A DNA stretch of 64,000 bases from Dactylonectria macrodidyma. Its lineage: Eukaryota; Ascomycota; Sordariomycetes; Hypocreales; Nectriaceae. Made by a program: the position numbers and the translations under genes. The stretch covers positions 558,001-622,000 of the forward strand of contig JAGMUV010000017.1 of assembly GCA_020744425.1 (NCBI GenBank), given 5' to 3'. Shown here piece after piece: positions 55,288-64,000 of the stretch (position 1 is the first letter of the stretch; every line of letters begins with the position of its first letter). The notes under the pieces were generated by a model. It made no database searches. It was not told the DNA's origin and saw only the letters and a list, made by a program, of their open reading frames with translations.

Positions 55288-56248
55288 ATGATGGACGCCA
55301 AGGTGAGTCTTTCACTCGCAACAACACGCTCATCTGTGCTGACCATCGCAAGTACGACCACTCGCCCGAGCTCGCAACTCCTTCCGATGCGCCCGAGGTC
55401 TACCTCCCCGTGCGGGTGCCGTCGATCCACGGCTCGCAAGCGCCTCTGAAGACGGAGGACTATGCGTCTCCTACGTCCAACTATACTTCGGTCGCCGGCG
55501 GCTCGGCTTATAGTACACTACAATACGTGCCGCCAGCGCAGAGCACTCGAGGGACCGATCGGAAGCGGCTGCAGTGCGGATGCTCGCTGGTGGTCCTAAT
55601 TCTGTCCATCATCATCGCCGTCTTATCTGTTGCCGTCATCGGACTGGCAGCCGGTACCGGCATTGCGACGAACAACTACAACGAGGCGAATCAGAAGTTG
55701 GAGGCCCTCAGCTCCTCGTATGCATCGCAGATAACCGCTACCTTGACCGTCACCGATACCATCATCAACTCTGCCACCGGCAGCGCAACCAGCTCCAGTA
55801 CGTCGGCGACATCAACAAGCTATTCCGATATTACAAACGGGTGCTCTGACAGCGACGAGACGACAACCGGCGAGACGTACAAATCGAAGTGTAGGCGCTC
55901 GGAACTCAGATAACCAACCGCACATGCTAACTACAGCGTCTAGTCTACGATGGCTCGTCCTACACCATGTACTGCAACCGCGACGCCCCAAACAGCCTGC
56001 TGTTTTCCCTATTTGCTGGAACTTTTGACGGGTGCATGGAGGCGTGTACGGCGTGGAACTCGTTCAGTGCGACAAACTCGACTATCTGTGCCGCCGTCTC
56101 CTTTATCCCTCTGTGGACCGACCTAACGGCGGCAAGGGAGGGAAATGCTCCAGGAGATTGCTACCTTAAGCCCGATCCTCAGGGCGAGGATGGCCTCACG
56201 ACACCTAATATCGGCACTGAATGCCATGCTGCCATTCGGGACTCATAG
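55288..56248 (+). CDS. Single-pass membrane protein with cysteine-rich C-terminal (PAN/apple-like) domain
   Basis: Three exons (55288-55302, only 15 bases; 55353-55890; 55944-56248) with GTGAGT/AAG and GTAGGC/TAG borders close to 285 residues starting MMDAKYDHSP. A cytosolic N-terminus of about 80 residues is followed by a strong membrane helix (VVLILSIIIAVLSVAVIGLA, about 84-103), then a short helix and a Ser/Thr-rich stalk. The C-terminal region of about 105 residues has at least seven cysteines: MYCNRDAPNS, DGCMEACTAW, TICAAVSF, DCYLKP and ECHA. Spacing and the GCMEAC-type motif resemble the PAN/apple-like lectin domain found in many fungal membrane-anchored proteins. The layout suggests a type II cell-surface protein. 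Ligand and function are unknown. Confidence 0.85.
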
Positions 56249-57559
56249 AACTCATTGTCGAGTAGCAATGGAGGTGTAGTCTCCGGAGGCAACTACAATG
56301 GAAGATGAGAGCGGTTATGTTCAGTTGTTCAAACACAGCGGGGGTTATAATGGCCGCGACACATTTCCTATCTTAATGGCATCTAACTCACGCCCCTGAC
56401 TATTCCATTTACTCCATTGTCCGAGTTTAGGGTTTCGTTTGGCATCTCTTGTTATTTTCTGTTTTTACATGCCTGCATATACCCTGTACTTTGTTTCTTC
56501 GCCTCCAAAAGAATGCCGACAGTATCTAGTTCAACCAGCCGACAGCTTCAGATCTCTATTTCTTGCCTGTAACTTTAAGCTAAAAAAAGCCACTGTAGAA
56601 TGCCATGAGATTGATCCCCCGTTACCCATCACAACAGAGCATTTGTATATGACCCGGATGCAATAGACCAAACCATACGTGGGAGTTAAGAGACTAAATT
56701 TAGATTTGGCATACCCACTGCTTGGGTAAGTTTAACTATGCTTCAAAATCTGGCTCGGAATGCTTAATCCAGAATCAACGCAATCAATCGTAAGCATGCC
56801 TGACAACCATTGCACTCTCTATCCCACGATACCAGGTATGGATTGAAGTACATTTCTTGGAGCTCGCAATAAAACAATAATCTATGCCGAAATCGCTGAA
56901 CGAGTTGTCACTCAAAGAAAGTGAAGCATCATTCAATTTGATGCCTCGAGAGAGTTTTACGCATAATACACTCGCATCATTTGAAGCATTATTCAGAGCG
57001 TACTGCACTCGGCTAAGTTTAGAGAACATTCTCCGAGGTTTAATTGTTGCTTTCATCGCCCGAGCGATGCAAAGCACCGGCTCTGTTCGAACGGTAGATC
57101 GCCGAACGAAGCAAGAGATTTGACATCACTCAGCATTGAGGAGGTTTCCATTCTGTGTCCCAAAACACCGGGTGCATATATATCCTGTTTACCCGCTGCG
57201 GCTCAAACAGCCCCGTCATGTAGCTTCGGTGGGTTAAGGAACTAGAAGTTCAGAGACTATTCACAAGTCGTCTCTGCCCTTCCATTCTCAATCATTGCTA
57301 TCCTCCTGTGTCTCTCAACTGTACCTTATTAATGCCTCACGGCTACCTTTTATTCATATTCGTTAAAGGCCTTGGAAAATCCATGAAGAGCATCAAAGTA
57401 GCCCAGTGTCAACAACATATTTTTTTCAGCAAGAGAGAAAGTAACAGTGCAAACGCAAGCCTAGTAACCCAAATATATGGGATTCAATACTATGGCGTAA
57501 ATTCGATCCCGCCTTATCAGCTCTACTCTGAGTGAACCTATTGCCTCAATCAGCTAAGA
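56249..57559. other. AT-rich gene-poor stretch
   Basis: No supported gene. Base composition drops in GC compared with the genes to the left, and short frames occur on both strands at 56.8-57.1 kb. This is probably the edge of the repeat-derived block that follows. Confidence 0.45.
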
Positions 57560-58760
57560 CGGATAAAATCTCCGCGAGGATAATATCCCTGTTAGGGTTA
57601 TTCTTCGCTTTCTAACCCGCCCTAGTCAACCCACTCATCCCACAACATAGAGGACAGAATAAACCGGATGAAATAACTATACTAAGTGGCCGTGTTCAAC
57701 ATATAACTACTAAAACGCATGGTGAAGAACTTAGCCTAAAGTGTAGGAATAGCTTATCATATGATGGATATAACGTCATCCACATAGATCATAGCCTCAT
57801 TACGAAGCTATAAAATATAGCTATTGAGAATGGTCTACGTACTAGGTTCGCCTCAGATAAAGGCCTTTTTTAGCTTTGGTCCACGTATCAGGCAAATCTT
57901 CCTCATTTTCCTTCTCGTCTTGTTCCACCTTGTGTTTAAGCTTCCTCGTACGCTTCCGTTCAAGTTTTGCTGGCGCTGTCTCGCCGCCTCTAGCAGAGGT
58001 CAGCAGCGGCTGCTTCTAGTACTACTGCAGATAAAGATGACAGGTCGGTCTCTTCAAGATAGCTAGAAAAGTGTCTAATTAGACACTTTATCGGATTGGA
58101 TCGCCACTGCGGATTGTGGCAAGGCTCGAAAAGATGAAGGTTGCAGCAGCAGATCCAGGCTTGGGCGCAAGACCAAGGATGTCAGATAGAACAGGTATGT
58201 AGGAAAGCCCTATGCCACATCTATCAGCTATTGAGACTGCGGCCCGGTATCAAAGGCCCGGATCTCTAGCAAGCCGGTCTCAAAGACCCGGATCCCTTGG
58301 ATCCGGTCTTAAGGAAAACCTTATTGTAGCTCCTATTATGATGAGGGCGCCTTTATTTATAGAGCCGCTGCGAGCCCTCTGTTAGATAGAAAGCCAGATC
58401 TTCCATCGTCACCAAGCTGTCTCAACCATTCCATCCAGTCTGATAAAGGACGCGGCCAGTCAGGCCCGCAGGAAAATGGCGTTTTCGGCAGAATGAGAAG
58501 GAAACAGATAAAGGGCAGGAAATCTGCGATAAAATTGATAGTCATACAGTCTAGAAAAAATGACAGTCCGGTTGAATTGAGCAGCTAAGAGGCTTCCCTG
58601 CCTGCCTACTATTGAAGAAGAAGGTCCTGATGATGATGTCTCTGTTGAAAAATCCCCTAAAATTCCTAGAGATCTAGAGAGTTGAATCTCTAGTCCCCAC
58701 AACCCTATCAGACCCCTGTCCAACCCCCTTCGCATCAACACACACACGTTACAAGGTCAT
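57560..58760 (-). mobile_element. Probable decayed Ty1/Copia retroelement
   Basis: On the minus strand near 57.77-57.83 kb the translation gives LRNEAMIYVDDVISII followed by stops. YVDD flanked by hydrophobic residues is the reverse-transcriptase active-site motif as found in Copia elements. Further along the same strand (57.84-57.98 kb) is a highly charged segment (KLERKRTRKLKHKVEQ...), and 58.6 kb on the + strand has IEEEGPDDDVSVEKS. No intact frame, LTR pair or integrase motif was found, and stops interrupt every frame, so this is a relic, perhaps damaged by RIP. The borders given are approximate. Confidence 0.35.
58068..58089. repeat. 22-bp perfect palindrome
   Basis: AAAGTGTCTAA followed directly by its reverse complement TTAGACACTTT (58068-58089). 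It lies inside the repeat-derived block and could be an inverted-repeat end of an element or a hairpin site. Confidence 0.8.
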
Positions 58761-59047
58761 CATCGTGGTCACCTATGCTATCCAACAATACGCTCCTCCG
58801 ACAATTCCAAATTTCGAGTCCTCTTTTCTCAGCAGTCTTCAAATCATTTCTTAAGGCAGCTTGAAGGAGCGCGGCCTGGGGTGACGTAGGTTCTGCCCAA
58901 CGAGCCCCAATCGAGAACCGAGGTATCCCACCTCCGGCTCCCCCGAAAGCTATCACGAACTGCTTGTCGTATCTAAGGTTGATTCACTCGGTTCTAAACA
59001 GGTGAAATGCAATAAACTTGATCCGCTGGGCTGATACTTGGAGTCAG

Positions 59048-59293
59048 ATGGAGACTGACAACCACCCGCTCGATGATGTGGATGAATCGAACTATTTTCT
59101 GGCAAGAGAATTCCTTCCAAAAAAAAAAGGAAGAAAAAAAAGTGGAACCACGTCTGTGACTACAGTCTACCAAGAGGAAGAAAATGTGGACTGGGGTGGA
59201 CGACCAGTACTCAACCTCGAACAAATGGTTAAATATTGGAGAAACCTGGAGGTGCCGGATTTGATTGGTCCTCCACCACTACTTAGCATCTGA
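59048..59293 (+). CDS. Small ORF with lysine-rich stretch
   Basis: An ATG at 59048 opens a frame of 81 codons: METDNHPLDDVDESNYFLAR, then a basic run PKKKGRKKSG encoded partly by an A10 tract (59120-59129), and a C-terminus containing LNLEQMVKYWRNLEVPD. Composition is protein-like and the basic run resembles a nuclear localisation signal, but there is no family match and it lies next to repeat-derived DNA. It could be an exon of a transposon-derived or lost gene. Confidence 0.2.
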   Translation: METDNHPLDDVDESNYFLAREFLPKKKGRKKSGTTSVTTVYQEEENVDWGGRPVLNLEQMVKYWRNLEVPDLIGPPPLLSI

Positions 59294-59656
59294 GGTGGAC
59301 GAGGAACAGACCCATGCATCGGTCGGGGCTTGTGGGGGACTTCAACCTCAGACGGGGCTGTTTGCAGGACTTCCGGCCATAACGGCAGGGGGTGCAGCGA
59401 CTGGAGCGGCCTAGCTTCGTTGAAAAGCCTAGCCCCGGGCGAGGAGCCGGTCACTGCCCCGAAGCTTGACCACAAGCCACATGATACCATGCCTGTGCTT
59501 TGCGCACTCAAGGAAGCATGTAGTCGTTGTAGACCGATTCCGGGACTTCCACCAGCCGAGTATATGAAGAGCAGGCAGGCCCGCCAGATCCACCGCGTCA
59601 CTAGTTGATTCCTTAGCCGCGAATCTATCCCATCTCACTCTCCGGCCCTCGCAACC

Positions 59657-61341
59657 ATGTATCGCTTTCTCTTGTCACTGATGCTCCTCTCTGGCTTGTC
59701 AGACGGGGCCTATATTGCGAGCTCTCCGCCACTGGCCATGACCCTCAATGGCACCTATGAAGGCCTACATTCAGCAGAATGGGAACAGGACCACTTCCTA
59801 GGTGTTCGTTTTGCTCAGCCGCCCGTCGGTCAGTTGCGATATCGCTGGCCACGAAGCCTCAATTCGACGTTTGGGGCGTCCAAGACGCCACACGATACGG
59901 CTATACGTGTATGCAGTACGGAACAGGCGGCCCGTGGAACATGTCCGAGGACTGCTTAACCTTGAATATCATCCGGCCTCATGAATCGTCTTCGGAGTCA
60001 TTACCCGTGCTTGTTTGGATTTTTGGGGGAGGGCTTGGTGTGGGGACAACAGCCGACCCGCAATACAACATCTCTGGTATTGTAAGGGTCGGTCAAGATA
60101 TAGGTCAGCCAGTCATTGGCGTATCGATCAACTATCGTGTGGCCTCTTGGGGCTTCCTGCAGACGCCCGAGATCCTTGCTGAGGGGTCCAGCAATGCTGG
60201 TCTGCTCGACCAACGGATGGCCCTGCGTTGGATCAAGGAAAATATCGCGGCATTTGGCGGCGACCCGAATCGCGTCGTACTGTGGGGAGAGAGCGCCGGT
60301 GCTCAAAGCATCGCATACCATATGATGAGTTACAATGGGCGTGATGACGGGCTTTTTCATGGTGCTATCATGGAAAGCGGCGGCCCGACAGGGTGTCCGC
60401 TCAAGGACCTTTCATTCTGGACCGCTCCGCTCCAAAACCTCACCCGAACAGTGGGCTGCCTCGGAAGAAACCATCAGCTCGCTTGCCTTCGTAACCTCAG
60501 CTCGTCGGATCTGTACGCGGCACGACGGACCCAGGAGTGGCAGAGTCCGCTGATCGATGGCGACTTCCTCACAGCATACCCAAGCAAGCTGTTGCAAGAG
60601 CGCAAGTTCATCAAGGTTCCCATCATCACCGGCGAGAACACCAACGAAGGTTTCACTTTCAATCCAAGCAACACGTGGAACGCCCAATGCCCGCTGCTCG
60701 ATACTGAGGAAGAAATTTTCAAGAGCTTCATCGGCTGGCGAACATATCTAACCTCGCCGTCTACAATCAAAAGGCTTTTGGAACTTTATCCACTGGATGC
60801 CAACGCGAGCGTTCCCATTTACAGTACAGTATGTAGCAACTTGAAAAAGGTGGGCGCTCAACTGGGTCGCGCCGCTAGCATTGGCGGGGACCTAACGATG
60901 ATTGCCGGACGCCGGCGGATGTGTGAGCTTCTTACCCAGCGCAAGGTCGATCAAGACGTGTATAGCTACCGTTTTGATACCCGGCCATATGGCCGTGCCG
61001 AGGGCGAGGGTGTCCAGCACTTTGATAACGTGGCATTCAGCTTTCAGAATATCACCGGTCTGCTTGGGCCCTCGCCTCAATATGACAGCCACCGACGTTT
61101 GTCTCTCGCCATTGGAGAGGCATATATACGCTTCGTAAACAACCTAGATCCCAACCCGACGCATGAGAGGTTTGAGTGGCAAATCGAGGTCCAGCTGCCG
61201 CACTGGCCCAAGTACTCCCTCTCTCGGCCGAGGAATCTAGTTCTGAGTGAAAATGGGAGCTATGTCGAAGTTGATGATTATAGGAAGGACGCCATCGCAT
61301 ACATCAACACTCCTGACATTTCATTTGAGCTTGGAGCTTAG
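59657..61341 (+). CDS. Type B carboxylesterase/lipase with one frame break
   Basis: From ATG 59657 the protein starts with a signal peptide (MYRFLLSLMLLSGLSDGA) and reaches the family block FLGVRFAQPPVGQLRYRWP. Between about 59862 and 59885 the frame changes by one base, and from TRYGYTCMQYG onward the other frame runs to TAG at 61339-61341. It contains SEDCLTLNI, the oxyanion loop FGGGLGVG, the nucleophile elbow GESAGAQS, the acid in GENTNEGFTF and the histidine segment GVQHFDN. The total length of 1685 bases is one short of 562 codons, consistent with a single-base deletion in a gene otherwise of normal size. A 56-base intron (GTCAGT-AAG) would also restore frame but would delete the conserved PPVG block's continuation. 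If repaired or intact in other strains, it would be a secreted esterase of unknown substrate. Confidence 0.85.
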
Positions 61342-62031
61342 TTCAAAGAGCGACTGTGGGCTGGACAATCAAATGATGGAACCCATGATTGGCTGCGAGC
61401 TTCCTAAGTGATTCTAGATGTCTAATCTTGGATCACCTAAGTTGAAACAGATTCCCAAGAGTCGTTAAAGGCGCATTGACAGTCGACGGCAACATATTAC
61501 AGTGAACTTGACATCTTCAACGTGCTCATTGATAGGTAAACATGAGAATAAATTCCGAGACCATGCAGACCACCATGCCGAGAACAACAGGGCGGCGGGC
61601 GACGGGCCAATTCGCGTGCCGTCGCCGGTCGGAGGCGGAGGAAATGTCGGTAAGGCATCCGTAGCCAGACTGGACGCCAGGTCCATGACGATGACGGCTC
61701 CGCACCATCCATCCCCAGTTTGGCGGCTGGGCACTCGCCGCTAACTTACCCCGTGGGGTCCCCAGTGACTTGACAAACTGCGCTTTAGGGAGCTAGGATG
61801 ATGCTGACGATAAGTGGTACCCCAGTGGTTGCCAGGAGAAATGTGAGGGGCTACGGAGCAAATGCACATTGTCCTAGGCTCCAAGAGCCGCCAGCATTGT
61901 CGTGCCTTTGGGAGCAGCCTTTTGAGCTCATCAGCCACAACTTTCTATGCTGCCCAGAAGCAGTCCTCATTTTCGAAAACCATGGGTCAATTTGAATCCT
62001 CATCATGACCAGGCCACACAATCTCGCGTTT
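61342..62031. other. Intergenic region between convergent genes
   Basis: 690 bases between the 3' ends of the carboxylesterase and the TDT transporter. No supported frame. Confidence 0.6.
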
Positions 62032-63294
62032 TTATACAGCTCTGACGCAGCGCAATGCGATGAAAGCCCAAGCGATGAAAAGGGAAAGCGTCATCACCGT
62101 GGCCATCCACAAAATACCTTGGCTGCCAACGGCCTGCCCTAGCCGGATAGAGGCAATTGTAAAGCCGGCATTGCGAAAGATAAAACTCCACCAGCTGAGG
62201 TGAAATCGTCGATCAGGCATACCCGTGAGGACAGCAGCCATGGCCAAGGTGATGAACCAAAAGCTTAGTCGCCATAAGAATATCAACATGTTGACTGCAG
62301 TAATGCGGACACTGGCAGCGAAGATTATGGGATTGCCAAAGCCTGCTAAGACTGATACCTCAGAGCTGGACAAATAGGTAAAGATTCGAGGGGTGTCCGA
62401 CGCCATAGCTACCAGTGCCGCGCACATAAAGCTCGGCGGGCCCACAGCAATGAACATACCAGGCCGCTGGACTGGAAGTCCGACAGCCATCAGTCGAGAT
62501 AAGTAAGTAGAGTACATGAAGACCGCTATCAGCAGTCCCAAACCTTGGGTGGCTAGGCCCGCGTAAAGCATCGAGACAGCTTGTTGCACCGGCTGGGTCT
62601 TGGAAAAGACCCCAGCGAGGGTCCCAGTGAGCATAATGGGGAATATGGCAAGGATCCAGGACGGCGTCATGGAGTTGATGGTGAGACGGCGCTCCTCCCT
62701 GACGGTAAATAGGAGATGATACTGGAGGGCAGAGACAATGAACGTGACGGCCAGGTAGGCCCAGAATGCCCCCGCTAGAAATTTGGCTGGGTGACCTTTG
62801 GCTGATTCGGCCAGGAAAAACTCTCCGTATAACTGGATATTCGAAAGAATGGCCGCAATGGACAAGAAAAATGTCGAGATGAAAAGAGCCTCTCGCGGAT
62901 GGGTGAATGCCTTCCCAAAGGGGTGCTGGTGCAATATGAAGCGGAACATAATTGCAACAGTGATGGAAAAGAAGAAAAGGAGATCCAACAGAAAGATTAT
63001 GAGGCCAATGATGTCTAAGCCGTTGAACCCGATGGGGCGACAAACCCAAGACGAGGGCGATGCCGCTCGTGGACATACTGCATGACCGCTTAGCGGAGCC
63101 GAGACGGCCCAACGTTCCGGGCCTAGCTCTTGTGAACTTTACGTTACGGTGTACCAGGCGAAGGTGAAATGATGAAGGCGTTCGCGGAGAGGCATGCTCG
63201 GTTGCAGGTAGGTGGGGATTCTCTCGAGAGGTCGTAGGCGAACATTTGCCTCCAGATCAGACGGGACACGGCTATGCTCGATTTGCGCCTCCAT
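62032..63294 (-). CDS. TDT-family (SLAC1/Mae1-like) transporter with one frame break
   Basis: Exon 1 (63155-63294, or from the in-frame ATG at 63327) encodes a cytosolic N-terminus ending RERLHHFTFA. After a GTACAC/CAG intron, exon 2 from 63077 gives CMSTSGIALVLGLSPHR. Within the C run at 63028-63030 the frame shifts by one base and continues as FNGLDIIGLIIFLLDLLFFF and about nine further hydrophobic helices to TAG at 62032-62034. The continuous match on both sides is to the tellurite-resistance/dicarboxylate transporter family (Mae1, Ssu1, SLAC1), including AFTHPREALFISTFFLS. Such proteins move malate, sulphite or other anions across the plasma membrane; which one cannot be told. The extra base lies in a homopolymer, so sequencing error and true inactivation are both possible. 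Confidence 0.82.
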
Positions 63295-63565
63295 CTTGGT
63301 ATCAAACTGATATCTATTCGCTGTCATCTTTCGCCCATCACACAAGATATTGGGTTGTTAACGAATACCCAAACAGGTGGTGTTGGTGAATTGAAATGGA
63401 GACGGCGTTGTGCTGACACACATTTCGTCATCAACACGAAACCTATTGATTTGCGTAGCAAAGGTGGAGCATTCCATTATGCAAGAGTCGTTAACTTTCG
63501 TAGTCGGAAACCGTGCTTAGCCAATGCTCTTAAGATGTTGTTCATTCCACGTCATCCTCACCACC

Positions 63566-64000
63566 ATGGCCAAATGCCCTTCGTCCGACGCAGCCGTCGG
63601 CAGCACCTCCTCGCCGGCGCTGCCATGTTCTTCATGCCGACCGCTCTGCCGGCCGATTCCACCCCAGGCAGTGCATACTGACCATTCCAGCGCCCACAAT
63701 CACTCCCATCAAGGCACCGGCCGATTTTCCTCCTCCCAAGACGAACAAGCTTCGCCCGCACGTTTGTGGGACCTGGCAACGCTCCTTCACCCGGTTGGAA
63801 CATCTCAAGCGACACGAGCGCTCCCACACAAAGAGAAAAGCCCCTCTGAGTGTCCCGAATGCGCACGATACTTCCCACGCCGCGATACTATTGGGCAGTG
63901 AGGGGCGGAGAGCTGATCCTCTCCGTGATGGACGAAGCGTAGTTATGGGACTCTCTGGATTCTCCGACCCTAGATGGATAGCGTCTTTCGGCTGCAGACG
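63566..64000 (+). CDS. C2H2 zinc-finger transcription factor, partial and frame-broken
   Basis: ATG 63566 lies in an ideal ACCACCATGG context. A first exon to 63626 and an intron with a weak GTTCTT donor, an ACTGACC branch and a CAG acceptor at 63690 lead to PADFPPPKTNKLRPHVC. The first finger HVCGTWQRSFTRLEHLKRHERSH is complete. The linker then reads HTK, and the second finger appears only in the other frame (KEKSPSECPECARYFPRRD, then TGA at 63899-63901), while the first frame stays open as unrelated sequence to the window end. One base seems to be missing near 63833. A pair of adjacent fingers of this type at the N-terminus is usual for fungal C2H2 regulators, often with a fungal-specific domain further on, which would lie outside the window. 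Confidence 0.6.

Noticed and set aside
59802..59890. 56-base intron explaining the carboxylesterase frame change
   Set aside because: It would remove the conserved sequence following PPVG, lacks a branch-site match, and makes the protein shorter than the family; a one-base deletion explains the data better, but it was kept as an alternative.

Overview
The window looks like chromosomal DNA of a filamentous ascomycete (Pezizomycotina), most likely a sordariomycete and perhaps Hypocreales. The evidence is the gene style: 50-100 base introns with GTAAGT/GTGAGT-like donors and CTAAC-like branch sites, and families largely restricted to such fungi (LaeA-like methyltransferase, CFEM/PTH11 receptors, HET domain, fungal SLATT domain, 2EXR domain). 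The order-level placement is inference. About 24 protein genes or gene remnants and one tRNA can be supported. Most multi-exon genes were reassembled from splice signals, and the exon phases close exactly.

Layout. 0-6.9 kb is gene-poor, with a partial ORF at the left edge, an acidic hypothetical protein and a decayed small cysteine-containing ORF. 6.9-13.5 kb carries two multi-pass membrane proteins. 14.3-34.1 kb holds a LaeA-like methyltransferase, a ferric reductase, an amidase, a truncated CFEM/PTH11 receptor followed by a non-autonomous DNA transposon, a CorA-like transporter, a rhodopsin-type receptor, a short-chain dehydrogenase and an NmrA-like protein. 35.5-39.3 kb is a compact conflict-type block: a SLATT two-helix membrane protein, a 21-bp minisatellite, a broken HET gene and an APH-type kinase. 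40.9-56.2 kb is well-kept coding DNA: a large-ectodomain membrane protein, a secreted histidine acid phosphatase, tRNA-Pro with an intron, a secreted dipeptidyl peptidase IV, a GFA-type zinc enzyme, a 2EXR protein, a GH5 glucanase and a type II-like membrane protein. 56.3-59.6 kb is repeat-derived, with a probable Copia remnant. 59.7-64 kb holds a carboxylesterase, a TDT-family transporter and a C2H2 factor, and each appears to carry a single-base frame break.

How the genes relate. No polyketide or peptide synthetase backbone is present, so 14-34 kb is not a complete secondary-metabolite cluster, although its tailoring, regulatory and transport gene types are ones often found near such clusters. 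The phosphatase, peptidase and glucanase have signal peptides and fit extracellular nutrient acquisition. The SLATT/HET/kinase block fits a self/non-self recognition neighbourhood.

The most notable structural findings are a complete MITE-like element with 17-bp inverted termini and a perfect 8-bp target-site duplication; the SLATT gene beside a dying HET gene; a run of three adjacent frame-broken genes at the right end; and a membrane-protein gene whose only frame-keeping splice leaves a UAG codon. Promoters and terminators were not called individually because fungal signals are too weak to support without expression data.
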